A stretch of DNA of 64,000 bases from the NCBI RefSeq assembly GCF_019645815.1, contig NZ_CP080997.1, positions 4,716,880 to 4,780,879 on the forward strand. The letters are read 5' to 3'. The notes under the pieces are model-generated. The model worked only from the letters and a program-made list of their open reading frames with translations. It ran no database searches and had not been told where the DNA came from. This DNA is from Mycolicibacter heraklionensis (GTDB lineage: Bacteria > Actinomycetota > Actinomycetes > Mycobacteriales > Mycobacteriaceae). Each line of letters begins with the position of its first letter. The first letter of the stretch is position 1. Positions 8,763-18,850 of this stretch are shown piece by piece. Both the position numbers and the translations under genes were made by a program.

Positions 8763-11700
8763 CCGGCGGACCCACCGGCACCGCCGGCGCCTGGGTTGCC
8801 GTTGTTGGTACCGGACGGGTTGGCTCCCGCGGTCCCGGATCCACCGGCCGTGCCCGCGGTCCCCGCACCGCTCGCGCCTCCACTACCACCGGTACCACCG
8901 GTACCACCCTTACCGCCCGAGAAGCCGTTCTTCGACGCCGTGCTTCCGGAGCCGCCGGTACCGCCCTTGCCACCGGCACCACCGTCGCCGCCCTTGCCGA
9001 TGGTGCCGTTGGCGCCAGCTGAAGCGGCTGAACCATCACCGTTGCGCAGCGCGCCCGCCGCGCCGCCGCTACCGGCGGCACCACCGGTACCACCGACGCC
9101 GCCGTTACCGCCGTTACCGCCAGTACCGCCGGCCTTGCTGGTGCTGCCGTTGGTGCCGGTGCCACCGGTGCCACCGGTGCCACCGGTGCCACCATTGCCA
9201 CCCGACCCGCCCTGACCGCCCGCGCCGGCGTTGCCGGACTGAGTGCCGCTGGCACCACCAGCACCACCCTGGCCACCCGCCGCACCCGCGGTCCCGTCGC
9301 CGCCGTTGCCGCCAACTGCGCCGGTGGTGCCGCTGGCATTGGTGCCAGCGGCACCGGCCAGTCCCAGGCCGCCCGAGCCGCCCATACCGCCCGCACCGCC
9401 GTTGCCGTTGAGCGCGGCGTCACCACCAGCGCCGCCGTTACCGCCCGCCTGGGCAGCCGCGCTGCTGGTGGCGTTTGTGCCGGTACCGCCGTTACCACCA
9501 GCACCACCGTTACCGGTAGACCCGGCCGCTCCGGCCTTCCCGCCGGCCGCCTGCGCGGTGTGATCGCCGTTCCAGCCGCCGGCTCCGGCCGCCGCAGCCG
9601 TACCCGCGGTGCTGGAGCTGTCGCCGCCGTTACCGCCCGACCCAGCGACGGCGCTGCCACCGCCGCCCGCACCATTGCCGCCACGGCCACCGTCACCGGC
9701 GTTGCCGCCGTTACCGGCGTTACCGCCCGCGCCGCCGACGCCGTTAGCGCCCGCAGCGCCGTTGGTCGCGCTGCCGCCCAAGCCACCGTTGCCGCCGTTA
9801 CCGCCGCCCGCACCGTTACCGGCCGTACCGGTTGCGTCGCCGCCGTCGGTACCGTTGCCGCCACTGCCCGCAGCCGCGCTCACGCCAGCGGTGCCGTCGG
9901 CCGCGTCCCCGCCGTTACCGCCGCGACCACCGGCGCCGCCGCTACCGGCCGCGCCACCGTTACCGGCCTGGCTACCCCCGGCACCACCGTTACCGCCCTG
10001 GCCACCGTCGCCGCCCAGGACACCGTTGGTGCCGTTACCGGACACCTCGGTGATGCCGTCGGTGCCTGCCGCACCGGCGCCACCGTTTCCGCCGTGACCA
10101 CCGTTGCCGACCGCTCCGGCAGCCCCGGCGTCACCACCGTTGCCACCAGCCTGCGCGAAACCGTCGCCGAGCACGACACCGGCACCGCCGTTACCACCGT
10201 TACCACCGTTTCCGGTGGCGGCATTGCCATCCGCGCCGGTTCCGCCGTCGGCCGCGATGAAGCCGTTACCACTCACGCCGCCATGGCCGCCTGCCCCGCC
10301 GGTACCGGCATAACCACCGCTGCCGCCATCACCGCCATTTCCAGCCACGTGGTCAGCGCCGCCTCCGGCGCCGTTGCCACCGTTGCCGCCGCGTCCGGCG
10401 TCACCGCCGGCGCCGCCCTTGCCGCCAACGCCGCCGGCGCCGACGCTGCCCTGGGTTCCGTTGGTCGCGGTACCACCGAGGGCACCCGCACCACCGTGCC
10501 CACCCGCACCGCCGTTACCGCTCAGGCCGGCGTTGCCGCCGTTGCCGCCGTCACCACCGCTTCCAACAGCCGCGTTCTGCCCGTCGGTGCCGGTGGCGAC
10601 GCCACCGACGCCGCCGGTACCGCCCGCACCGCCGCGGCCACCGGCGCCACCGTTACCGGAGATGCTGCCGCCGGCGCCACCCACGCCACCGTTACCGCCC
10701 ATGCCGCCGTCGGCACCGTTGGTGCCGTTGCCGCTGCCATCGATGATTCCCGTCTTGCCAGTGGCCCCGGTCCCGCCATTACCGCCAGCGCCGCCGTTGC
10801 CGATCGTGCCTGCCGCACCACCGACTCCGCCGTTACCGCCCGCCTGCGAGGATCCGTCAGCGAGCACCTGGCCGGTTCCGCCGTTACCGGCAGCTCCGCC
10901 GTTGCCACCGATACCGAGTGCGCCATCAGTACCGTTTGCTCCCGGGCCGCCCGAGCCGGTACCGCCAGCACCACCGACACCCGCTACGGCGCGGTCGCCA
11001 CCGTGGCCGCCGTTGCCGCCGCTGCCTGCGGTGGCGTTTACGCCGCCGCCGGAACCGTCGGCACCGGCACCGCCGTTGCCCGCGTTCCCGGCGTTGCCGC
11101 CGTTGCCGCCGTTGCCCGCGGTGCCGTTGACCGCACTACCGCCCTTGCCGCCAGCCGCCCCGGAAGCGGCGTTGCCGCCGTCGCCGCCGCTGCCGCCGGA
11201 CGCACCAGCGGTGCCGACGGCGCCGTTACCGCCGTTACCGCCACTACCGCCGTTACCTCCACTACCGCCGTTACCTCCGTTACCAGAGATGGAGCCACCG
11301 TTACCGCCATTACCGCCGGTAGCACCGGCAGTGCCCGAGGTGCCGTTGGTGCCGTTGCCGTCACCGCCGGTGACTCCGGCCGCCCCGACGGTGCCGTTGC
11401 CGCCGTTACCGCCGTTACCGCCGTTACCGATGTTGCCGCCGTCGCCGCCGTTGCCGGCCTTACCTCCGGCCTGGGTGGTGCCTACCGCGTTACCGCCGTT
11501 ACCGCCGTTACCGCCGTTACCGCCGTGTGCGCCCGCCAAGCCGTCAGTGCCGTCGGCCCGCTGAGTGACACCATCACCGTTGTAGCCGCCAGTGCCTCCG
11601 ATACCGGCAGTGCCGACGTTGCCACCGGCGCCGCCGTTACCACCGGATCCGGCAAGGCTGTTGACGCCGCCGCCCGCGCCGTTGCCACCGCGACCGCCAT

Positions 11701-14700
11701 CCGCGCCGGTGCCGGCGTTACCGGCGTTACCGCCGACCGTGCCCAGACCATTGAGGCCGGCTGTGCCGTTGGTGGCGGTACCACCGGCACCGCCGTTACC
11801 GCCGTTACCGCCGTTACCGCCGCTGCCGCCGTTACCGCCGTTGCCGCCGTTGCTGCCGGCCCCGCCGGTTCCGGCGACCGCGTCCTGGCCTGCCTTGCCC
11901 TGGAACCCGTTGCCACCGTTGCCACCGTTGCCCGCAGCGCCGGCGCCGCCACCCGCACCACCGTTGCCGGCGATGGAGCCACCCTTGCCACCCGCGCCGC
12001 CGTCACCGCCGGATCCACCGGATTGACCGCTGACACCGTTGACCGAACTGGTGGTGCCGCTGGCGCCATTGCCGCCGACGCTGCCGGCACCGCCGGCTCC
12101 ACCGATACCGCCGTTGCCGTAGGTTCCGGCGTCACCGCCGTATCCGCCTGCGCCGCCGCTTTGGGGGTTGCCGTTAGCCAGGGTCACACCGTTGCCGCCG
12201 CGGCCACCGGCACCACCGTTACCGCCGGTGGCGGCGCCACCGTTGCCGCCGTTGACAGCCTGGTGGCCGTCGCCGCTCAGGCCGCCCTTACCACCGAGAC
12301 CAATCGCGCCACGGTCGCCACCGTCACCGCCGTTGCCGCCGTGACCGGCGACCGCGTTCGATCCGCCACCGGCACCGTTGGCTCCGGTACCACCGTTGCC
12401 CGCGTTGCCCGCGGCGCCACCCTGACCGCCGACGCCACCGGCACCGGCCGCCCCGTTGTTGCCGAGGGTGGCGGTACCACCAACGCCGCCGGCGCCACCG
12501 TTTCCACCAAGGCCGCCCGCGCCGCCGTCGCCGCCGTAACCGCCGTCACCGCCGGAAAGCCCGCTACCGAATGCCACCGATGCGGCGTTGGCACCGTTGG
12601 CGCCGGAACCACCGCGGCCGCCCGCGCCACCGGCGCCACCGGCACCGCCGGCACCGGCGTCGCCGGACTCGCTACCGCCGTCACCACCATTGCCGCCCTT
12701 GCCGCCCTCGCCGCCCAGGCCGCCGTTGGTGCCGCTGCCGCCATTGCCGGAGCCATCGACAACACCGTCGACGCCGGCGTTGCCGGCCGAGCCGATTCCG
12801 CCGTTTCCGCCCGCGCCACCGGTGCCGACCGGGCCTGCCGCGCCGCCGTGGCCACCGTCGCCGCCGGCCTGGGGCGATCCGTCACCGTGCACCGCACCGG
12901 CGCCACCGTTGCCGCCCGCGCCACCGTTACCCCCGGTGGCCGCGGCACCCGCTGCGCCGTCGGCAGCCTGTTCGGTGTTGTCGCCGTTCCAACCGCCTTC
13001 ACCTGCGGTCGCGCCGGCCTCGCCTCGGACACCGCCCTGACCACCCGCGCCACCGTTGCCAGCCTTGACCCCGGCACCTCCGCCGGCACCGTGGCCGCCC
13101 TGACCGCCGTTACCGGCATTGCCCGCGTCACCGGCATTACCGCCGACGCCGCCGACCCCGGTGGCGCCAGCCGCACCGTTGGTGGCGCTGCCGCCCGCAC
13201 CGCCGTTGCCGCCCTGGCCGCCGTTGCCGCCCTTGCCGCCGTCGCCGGCGTCGCCACCGTTGGTTCCGTCGCCGCCGGTGCCCGCACCGGCGTTAACACC
13301 GGCAGTCCCGTCTGCACCGTTGCCGCCGTGGCCGCCGTGGCCTGCTGCGCCGCCGCTACCACCGGCACCACCATTGCCGGAGACGGAGCCGCCTGCACCA
13401 CCGACGCCACCGACGCCACCGGCACCACCGTCGGCGCCATCGGTGCCGTTGCCGTTGACGTCGGTGATGCCGTCGACCGTCGCACCGGCGCCACCGTTAC
13501 CGCCGGCACCGCCATTGCGCACCGACGAGCCGTCACCACCGGCACCACCTGCGCCGCCGCCCTGACCGGTGTTGGTTCCGCCGATCAGGCCGGTACCCGC
13601 GCCGCCCTGTCCACCGGCGCCACCGTCGCTGCCCTGGCCACTGTTGCCGGCTCCACCCTGGGCTCCGGTCGTAGTGCCGGTACCGCCGACGCCTTCGGCA
13701 CCTGCGCTGCCGCCATCGGCACCGGCGCCGCCGGCACCACCGGCGCCCGCGTTGGCGGCGCCGCCACCACCGAGGCCGGTTCCACCCTTGCCGGCGATGC
13801 CGGCGTTGCCGCCGTTGCCGGCGTTACCGCCAGCACCACCGGTGCCATTGTTCGCCACACCACCGGTACCGCCGGTACCGCCCTGGCCGCCGGCGCCGGC
13901 GTTACCGCCGTAGCCGCCCGCGGTGTCGGCGACTGTTGCGTCCGCACCAGCACCGCCGGCGCCACCATTGCCGCCGTTGCCGGCGTTACCACCGGCACCA
14001 CCGTTACCGGAGGTGGTGCCGCCGGAACCACCGGTGCCGCCGTTACCGCCGACGCCGCCGAGGAAACCGGCAGTGCCGTTGCCGTTGGGGTCGGTGATGC
14101 CCGCGACAGTCGCGCCGACGCCACCGGTACCACCGGTGCCACCGTTTCCGACCGCTGCTGCATTACCACCGGCACCGCCGTGACCACCGCCCTGACCGGT
14201 CAGCCCATCGCTGGCCAGGCCACTGCCGTCGCCACCGTTACCACCGGCCGCACCGTCACTGCTCAGACCGGCCTCACCCGCGCCACCGTCGGCGCCGGCC
14301 TGCACGCCCGCGCCACCGGCGCCCAGGTTGCCCGCCGCGCCACCGTCGGCGCCGTTACCACCGGCACCACCGTTACCGGCGTTGTCGGCGCCACCGCCAC
14401 CAAGGCCCTTGCCGCCGGCCGCTGCGGTACCTGCCGCACCACCATCGCCGGCGTCACCGCCCGCACCACCGGTGCCATTGGCCGAGGTGCCACCCGCACC
14501 ACCGGCGCCGCCCGAACCACCGGCGCCGGCGCTACCGCCGTTGCCACCGGCCGCACCGGCCACCGTCGCGTCGGCTGCCGCGCCGCCCTTGCCACCGGAA
14601 GCACCGGTACCACCGGCGCCACCGGCACCACCGGTGCCCGAGTTGCTACCGGCCGCACCACCAACGCCACCGGCGCCACCGGCACCACCGACACCACCGG

Positions 14701-17700
14701 TCGTGCCGTTGCCTCCGCCGTCGGTGAACCCGTCAGCGCCAGCGAAGCCCTTACCGCCGGCGCCGCCGGCACCACCGTTGCCGTTCGTGGCCGCGTTACC
14801 GCCGGCGCCACCCTGGCCGCCGGCCTGGCCGGTCAGCCCGTCGCTGGCCAAGCCGCTGGCGTCGCCACCGTTACCCCCGGCCGCACCGTCGCTGCTCTCA
14901 CCGGCGTCGCCCGCGGCGCCGTCGGCACCCGCCTGCGCACCGGTTCCGCCGGCGCCCAAGTTGCCCGCCGCGCCACCGTCGGCGCCGTTACCACCGGCAC
15001 CACCGTTACCGGCGCTGTCGGCGCCGCCGCCACCAAGTCCCTTACCGCCGGCCGCAGCGGTGCCTGCCGCACCACCATTGCCGGCGTCACCGCCCGCTCC
15101 ACCGGTGCCATTGGCCGAGGTGCCACCCGCACCACCGGCGCCGCCCGCACCACCGGCACCGGCACTACCGCCGTTACCACCGGCCGCACCGGCCACCGTC
15201 GCGTCATCGGCCGCGCCGCCGTCACCGCCGGAAGCACCGGAACCACCGGCGCCACCAGCACCACCGGTGCCCGAGTTGCTGCCCGCCGCACCGCCGGCAC
15301 CGCCAGCGCCACCGGCACCGCCAACGCCACCCGTGGTGCCGTCACCGTTGCCGTCGGTCGTGCCGTTCGCCCCATCGGCTCCCGCACCGCCGGCGCCACC
15401 GGCACCACCGTTGCCGTTCGTGGCCGCGTCACCGCCGGCTCCACCAGCTCCACCGGCCTGACCGGTCTGGCCGTCGCTGGCCAGTCCACTGCCGGCGCCG
15501 CCGTTACCACCGGCCGCGCCATCACTGCTCAGGCCGTCCAGGCCCGCATCGCCAGAGGCACCGCCAGTGACACCGCTGCCACCGGCGCCACCGCTGCCGG
15601 CCGCGCCACCGTCTGCGCCGTTACCACCGGAACCGCCGGCACCGGCGTTGTCGGCGCCGCCGCCGCCAAGTCCCTTGCCACCGGAAGCCGCCAATCCGGC
15701 CGCGCCACCGTTACCGGCGTCACCGCCCGCGCCACCGGTGCCGTTGGCCGAGGAGCCACCAGCACCACCCTTGCCGCCCGCGCCACCGGCGCCGGCACTA
15801 CCGCCGTCACCTCCGGCAGCACCGGCCACCGTCGCGTCATCGGCGGCACCGCCGTTACCGCCAACGCCACCCTGGCCACCGATACCGCCGGCACCACCAG
15901 TGCCGGAGTTGGATCCGGCCGCACCGCCGGCGCCACCCTGGCCGCCGGCGCCGGCGTTGCCACCCGCGGTACCGCTGCCGCTGTTGTCCGTCGTGCCTTG
16001 CGTGCCATTGGCACCCGCGCCGCCGGCGCCGCCCGCACCGCCGTTGCCGTCAGTGGCGGCGCTGCCGCCCTGACCACCGACGCCACCGGCCTGTCCGGTT
16101 ACGCCATCGCTAGCCAGACCGACGCCCTTGCCACCTGCGCCACCGGCACCACCGTTGCTTCCCGCACCGACGCTGCCCGCGCTACCGGCGGCGCCCCCGT
16201 CGGTCCCGGCGCCCGCCGCACCGGCCGCACCGCCGACCGCACCATCGCCACCTTGGCCACCGGCGCCGGCTGCGTCTAGGCCACCGCCACCGAGGCCCGC
16301 GCCACCAGCCGCCGCCTGGCCGGCCGCACCACCGTTACCCGCGGCACCACCGGCACCACCGGCGCCGATCGCGGAGACACCACCGGCACCACCGTCACCA
16401 CCGATGCCACCGGCACCGGCGTTACCACCGGTGCCACCGGCGTTGCCGGCCACCGTCGCGTCGTCGGCCGCGCCACCGTTACCACCGGTGCCACCGGTGC
16501 CGCCCGCGCCGCCTACGCCGCCCGTGCCGGAGTTGGTACCGCCGGCGCCACCGGTACCGCCAGCACCGCCGGCACCACCCGTTGCGCCCGCGGTGCCGTT
16601 GCCATTGTTGTCGGTGACGCCGTGCTCACCGGTCGCACCCCGGCCACCTGCACCGCCCGCGCCGCCGTCGCCATCGGTACCGGCGTCGCCACCGTTGCCG
16701 CCATGGCCACCGGCCTGCGCGGTGCCGTCGCCGAGGAGCTCGCCTGCCCCACCGACACCACCGGCACCACCATTGCCCTCGGCACCGTCAACGCCGGTCG
16801 CACCGGTCGCGGCGTACGCGGACCCGCCGCTGGAGCCGCCCTTACCGCCAGTTCCGCCCTGCCCCGCAGTGGAGCCGGCCGCACTACCACCGTTACCGCC
16901 GGAGCCCGCCACTGCGGCGTTGCCGCCACCGGCACCGGCACCACCGGCACCACCATTGCCGGCCTGACCACCGGCGCCACCGTCGCCACCGATACCACCG
17001 ACACCGTGCGCACCCGCGGTGCCGTGCGCCGACGTACCGCCGGCACCACCAGCGCCACCGACACCACCCACGCCACCGTTGCCGGCCGTGTTCGTCGCGT
17101 CGCCACCGTCGCCACCGTTGTCACCGCTACCGGCAGCCGCGTCCACGCCCGCGACACCGTCGGCACCGGCACCACCGACACCACCGGTGCCACCGCGGCC
17201 ACCGGCACCACCGGCACCACCGTTGCCGGCCTGCGAACCACCGGCACCACCAGCGCCACCGACACCACCGGCGCCACCGGCCAGACCCGTCGTGCCGTCA
17301 CCATTGACATCGGTGTGCCCGGCCAGACCGACCGCACCGTCACCACCGACACCACCGGCGCCGCCGTTGCCCAGCGAACCGCCGTCACCACCACGGCCAC
17401 CGGCACCACCGGCTGTGCCGGCGATGGTGGCGTCGGCACCGTCACCACCACGGCCACCGTTACCACCACCGGTCGCCGCCAAACCCGCATTACCCGCGGT
17501 ACCCGGGGTCGAACCCGCACCACCGGCACCGGCCACGCCGGCGTCACCACCGCGACCGCCGGCACCGCCATCGACATACTTCGAGTCGCCGTCGGCGCCG
17601 TCGCCGCCGTTGCCCCCGAGCCCGGCGTTACCACCGTTACCGCCGGTGCTACCGGCACCGGCAGCACCGGAGGAACCGAGCAGACCACCAGAGCCACCAG

Positions 17701-18763
17701 CACCACCGAGACCGGCGGCACCACCGGCACCACCGTTGCCGCCGTTACCAGCAGCGCCGCCGGCGGCGCCGGGGACAGTGGCGTCGATGCCGTCGCCACC
17801 ATCGCCACCGTTACCACCATCGGCACCGGCACCACCGGCACCACCCTTACCACCGGAACCGATCAGCCACGAACCCTTACCACCGGCACCACCATTACCA
17901 CCAGCACCACCATTAGCACCGGCAAGACCATTCAGCCCAGCACCAACCGCCGCCCCAGCAGCACCCACCGCACCATCGCCACCAAGACCACCATTGCCGC
18001 CCGAACCGAACGCCAAACCAATGCCATCACCACCGGCACCACCAACACCACCGGCACCGCCAGCGATACCAGCACCCGCAGCGCCACCATCACCACCGAT
18101 ACCCATCCACCAGCCACCGTTACCACCGGCGCCACCGTCACCACCATCAACACCCGCACCACCGGCGCCACCATCGCCGAACATGCCCGCCGAACCACCA
18201 ACACCACCAGTGCCATCAGCGGCCGTACCACCAGCACCACCATCACCGAACCACAAACCACCAGCACCACCAGCAGCCTGCGCCAGCGTCCCACCATCAA
18301 TACCGTCAGCACCATTACCGATCAGAATCTGACCGAAACCAAACAAGTTGACGAAATCCGCAACCGACGAACCGAACGAACTGTTCAGGAAGTCCTGACC
18401 CAAGTCATGCCACGGGTCATAGAACAACGACCCAAACCAATCATCAGCAGCAGCCGAACCCGGCACCCCCGCCAACGACGCATCAAACGACAAACCCACA
18501 TTGCTCAGCAACGGCTCCCACGAAGCCTGATCAAACAACGTCTCCCACGACGACGCCTGACTCAAATCACTAAGAGCCCCAGCCAAATCCGCGCCAACCA
18601 GATCAACAACCCAATCCAGCTCATCAGCATGCGCAACAGGCGCCGAAGCCAACGGCGACAACCCAAACGCCAAAAACGCGCCAACGGCACTGCTGGCCCC
18701 CAACAGTCGCCGGCCGCGCCGACCCTGCTGACCGTTGCCCGAAGTGTTACGCCCTACTGCCAT
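8747..18763 (-). CDS. PGRS-2: 3,338-residue secreted glycine-rich protein
   Basis: The ATG at 18763 is preferred over the GTG at 18790 because it aligns with the PGRS-1 start and has an AGGAA site 8 bases upstream. The signal peptide spans residues 1-46 (RRGRR, then SAVGAFLAFGLSPLAS, cut after VAHA). A short globular part follows, then the GRPLI-like GQILIGNGADGIDG and LWFGDGGAGG, then GGxGG repeats to the end. The repeats are organised into super-repeats of about 210-230 residues, each carrying a signpost such as LASDGxTGQAGG; four consecutive signposts at 14198-16097 are exactly 633 bp apart. The C-terminus is GGSAGKGGS. It is the third gene of a likely operon with SolA and SolB (87 bp after SolB), suggesting the three exported proteins work together. 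There is no PE domain; the function is unknown. Confidence 0.88.
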   Translation of the reverse strand: MAVGRNTSGNGQQGRRGRRLLGASSAVGAFLAFGLSPLASAPVAHADELDWVVDLVGADLAGALSDLSQASSWETLFDQASWEPLLSNVGLSFDASLAGVPGSAAADDWFGSLFYDPWHDLGQDFLNSSFGSSVADFVNLFGFGQILIGNGADGIDGGTLAQAAGGAGGLWFGDGGAGGTAADGTGGVGGSAGMFGDGGAGGAGVDGGDGGAGGNGGWWMGIGGDGGAAGAGIAGGAGGVGGAGGDGIGLAFGSGGNGGLGGDGAVGAAGAAVGAGLNGLAGANGGAGGNGGAGGKGSWLIGSGGKGGAGGAGADGGNGGDGGDGIDATVPGAAGGAAGNGGNGGAGGAAGLGGAGGSGGLLGSSGAAGAGSTGGNGGNAGLGGNGGDGADGDSKYVDGGAGGRGGDAGVAGAGGAGSTPGTAGNAGLAATGGGNGGRGGDGADATIAGTAGGAGGRGGDGGSLGNGGAGGVGGDGAVGLAGHTDVNGDGTTGLAGGAGGVGGAGGAGGSQAGNGGAGGAGGRGGTGGVGGAGADGVAGVDAAAGSGDNGGDGGDATNTAGNGGVGGVGGAGGAGGTSAHGTAGAHGVGGIGGDGGAGGQAGNGGAGGAGAGGGNAAVAGSGGNGGSAAGSTAGQGGTGGKGGSSGGSAYAATGATGVDGAEGNGGAGGVGGAGELLGDGTAQAGGHGGNGGDAGTDGDGGAGGAGGRGATGEHGVTDNNGNGTAGATGGAGGAGGTGGAGGTNSGTGGVGGAGGTGGTGGNGGAADDATVAGNAGGTGGNAGAGGIGGDGGAGGVSAIGAGGAGGAAGNGGAAGQAAAGGAGLGGGGLDAAGAGGQGGDGAVGGAAGAAGAGTDGGAAGSAGSVGAGSNGGAGGAGGKGVGLASDGVTGQAGGVGGQGGSAATDGNGGAGGAGGAGANGTQGTTDNSGSGTAGGNAGAGGQGGAGGAAGSNSGTGGAGGIGGQGGVGGNGGAADDATVAGAAGGDGGSAGAGGAGGKGGAGGSSANGTGGAGGDAGNGGAAGLAASGGKGLGGGGADNAGAGGSGGNGADGGAAGSGGAGGSGVTGGASGDAGLDGLSSDGAAGGNGGAGSGLASDGQTGQAGGAGGAGGDAATNGNGGAGGAGGAGADGANGTTDGNGDGTTGGVGGAGGAGGAGGAAGSNSGTGGAGGAGGSGASGGDGGAADDATVAGAAGGNGGSAGAGGAGGAGGAGGTSANGTGGAGGDAGNGGAAGTAAAGGKGLGGGGADSAGNGGAGGNGADGGAAGNLGAGGTGAQAGADGAAGDAGESSDGAAGGNGGDASGLASDGLTGQAGGQGGAGGNAATNGNGGAGGAGGKGFAGADGFTDGGGNGTTGGVGGAGGAGGVGGAAGSNSGTGGAGGAGGTGASGGKGGAAADATVAGAAGGNGGSAGAGGSGGAGGAGGTSANGTGGAGGDAGDGGAAGTAAAGGKGLGGGGADNAGNGGAGGNGADGGAAGNLGAGGAGVQAGADGGAGEAGLSSDGAAGGNGGDGSGLASDGLTGQGGGHGGAGGNAAAVGNGGTGGTGGVGATVAGITDPNGNGTAGFLGGVGGNGGTGGSGGTTSGNGGAGGNAGNGGNGGAGGAGADATVADTAGGYGGNAGAGGQGGTGGTGGVANNGTGGAGGNAGNGGNAGIAGKGGTGLGGGGAANAGAGGAGGAGADGGSAGAEGVGGTGTTTGAQGGAGNSGQGSDGGAGGQGGAGTGLIGGTNTGQGGGAGGAGGDGSSVRNGGAGGNGGAGATVDGITDVNGNGTDGADGGAGGVGGVGGAGGSVSGNGGAGGSGGAAGHGGHGGNGADGTAGVNAGAGTGGDGTNGGDAGDGGKGGNGGQGGNGGAGGSATNGAAGATGVGGVGGNAGDAGNAGNGGQGGHGAGGGAGVKAGNGGAGGQGGVRGEAGATAGEGGWNGDNTEQAADGAAGAAATGGNGGAGGNGGAGAVHGDGSPQAGGDGGHGGAAGPVGTGGAGGNGGIGSAGNAGVDGVVDGSGNGGSGTNGGLGGEGGKGGNGGDGGSESGDAGAGGAGGAGGAGGRGGSGANGANAASVAFGSGLSGGDGGYGGDGGAGGLGGNGGAGGVGGTATLGNNGAAGAGGVGGQGGAAGNAGNGGTGANGAGGGSNAVAGHGGNGGDGGDRGAIGLGGKGGLSGDGHQAVNGGNGGAATGGNGGAGGRGGNGVTLANGNPQSGGAGGYGGDAGTYGNGGIGGAGGAGSVGGNGASGTTSSVNGVSGQSGGSGGDGGAGGKGGSIAGNGGAGGGAGAAGNGGNGGNGFQGKAGQDAVAGTGGAGSNGGNGGNGGSGGNGGNGGNGGAGGTATNGTAGLNGLGTVGGNAGNAGTGADGGRGGNGAGGGVNSLAGSGGNGGAGGNVGTAGIGGTGGYNGDGVTQRADGTDGLAGAHGGNGGNGGNGGNAVGTTQAGGKAGNGGDGGNIGNGGNGGNGGNGTVGAAGVTGGDGNGTNGTSGTAGATGGNGGNGGSISGNGGNGGSGGNGGSGGNGGNGAVGTAGASGGSGGDGGNAASGAAGGKGGSAVNGTAGNGGNGGNAGNAGNGGAGADGSGGGVNATAGSGGNGGHGGDRAVAGVGGAGGTGSGGPGANGTDGALGIGGNGGAAGNGGTGQVLADGSSQAGGNGGVGGAAGTIGNGGAGGNGGTGATGKTGIIDGSGNGTNGADGGMGGNGGVGGAGGSISGNGGAGGRGGAGGTGGVGGVATGTDGQNAAVGSGGDGGNGGNAGLSGNGGAGGHGGAGALGGTATNGTQGSVGAGGVGGKGGAGGDAGRGGNGGNGAGGGADHVAGNGGDGGSGGYAGTGGAGGHGGVSGNGFIAADGGTGADGNAATGNGGNGGNGGAGVVLGDGFAQAGGNGGDAGAAGAVGNGGHGGNGGAGAAGTDGITEVSGNGTNGVLGGDGGQGGNGGAGGSQAGNGGAAGSGGAGGRGGNGGDAADGTAGVSAAAGSGGNGTDGGDATGTAGNGAGGGNGGNGGLGGSATNGAAGANGVGGAGGNAGNGGNAGDGGRGGNGAGGGGSAVAGSGGNGGDSSSTAGTAAAAGAGGWNGDHTAQAAGGKAGAAGSTGNGGAGGNGGTGTNATSSAAAQAGGNGGAGGDAALNGNGGAGGMGGSGGLGLAGAAGTNASGTTGAVGGNGGDGTAGAAGGQGGAGGASGTQSGNAGAGGQGGSGGNGGTGGTGGTGGTGTNGSTSKAGGTGGNGGNGGVGGTGGAAGSGGAAGALRNGDGSAASAGANGTIGKGGDGGAGGKGGTGGSGSTASKNGFSGGKGGTGGTGGSGGASGAGTAGTAGGSGTAGANPSGTNNGNPGAGGAGGSAGKGGS
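13568..16721 (-). repeat. 633-bp (211-residue) super-repeats inside PGRS-2
   Basis: A landmark (GGT of the Thr-Gly-Gln signpost) occurs at 13568, 14198, 14831, 15464, 16097 and 16721. The spacings are 630, 633, 633, 633 and 624 bp, all multiples of 3. Each unit carries in order TSANGTGGAGG, KGLGGGGAD, SSDGAAGGNGG-like and LASDGxTGQ segments. This is in-frame tandem duplication above the level of the GGxGG repeat, and probably a recombination hotspot. Confidence 0.75.
17000..18763 (-). repeat. 5' end of PGRS-2 duplicated in PGRS-1 (about 6.0-7.8 kb)
   Basis: The sequence from about 17.0 to 18.76 kb is closely repeated in the same orientation at about 6.0-7.81 kb, with an offset of about 10.95 kb. 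It covers the signal peptide, globular head and first few hundred repeat residues. Blocks of well over 40 bases are identical (for example around 7560-7600 and 18530-18570). The copies use T- and G-ending codons, unlike the GGC-rich remainder. This indicates recent duplication or gene conversion. Confidence 0.75.
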
Positions 18764-18850
18764 TTGGGATTTCCTATCTGTGTGGCCCACAGTTGTGCTC
18801 GCTCTGTCTGTGATGAAGTTTGGATTTGGCGACTTGCCCGCTCAGCGGGT

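Noticed and set aside
9560..16279. A 2,239-codon plus-strand open frame, and similar long plus-strand frames opposite every PGRS gene
   Set aside because: GGN-GGN repeats read on the other strand give NCC codons, which rarely make stops. The products are low-complexity Ala/Thr/Val, Pro or Arg/His runs without ribosome sites, signal peptides or homology. They are shadows.
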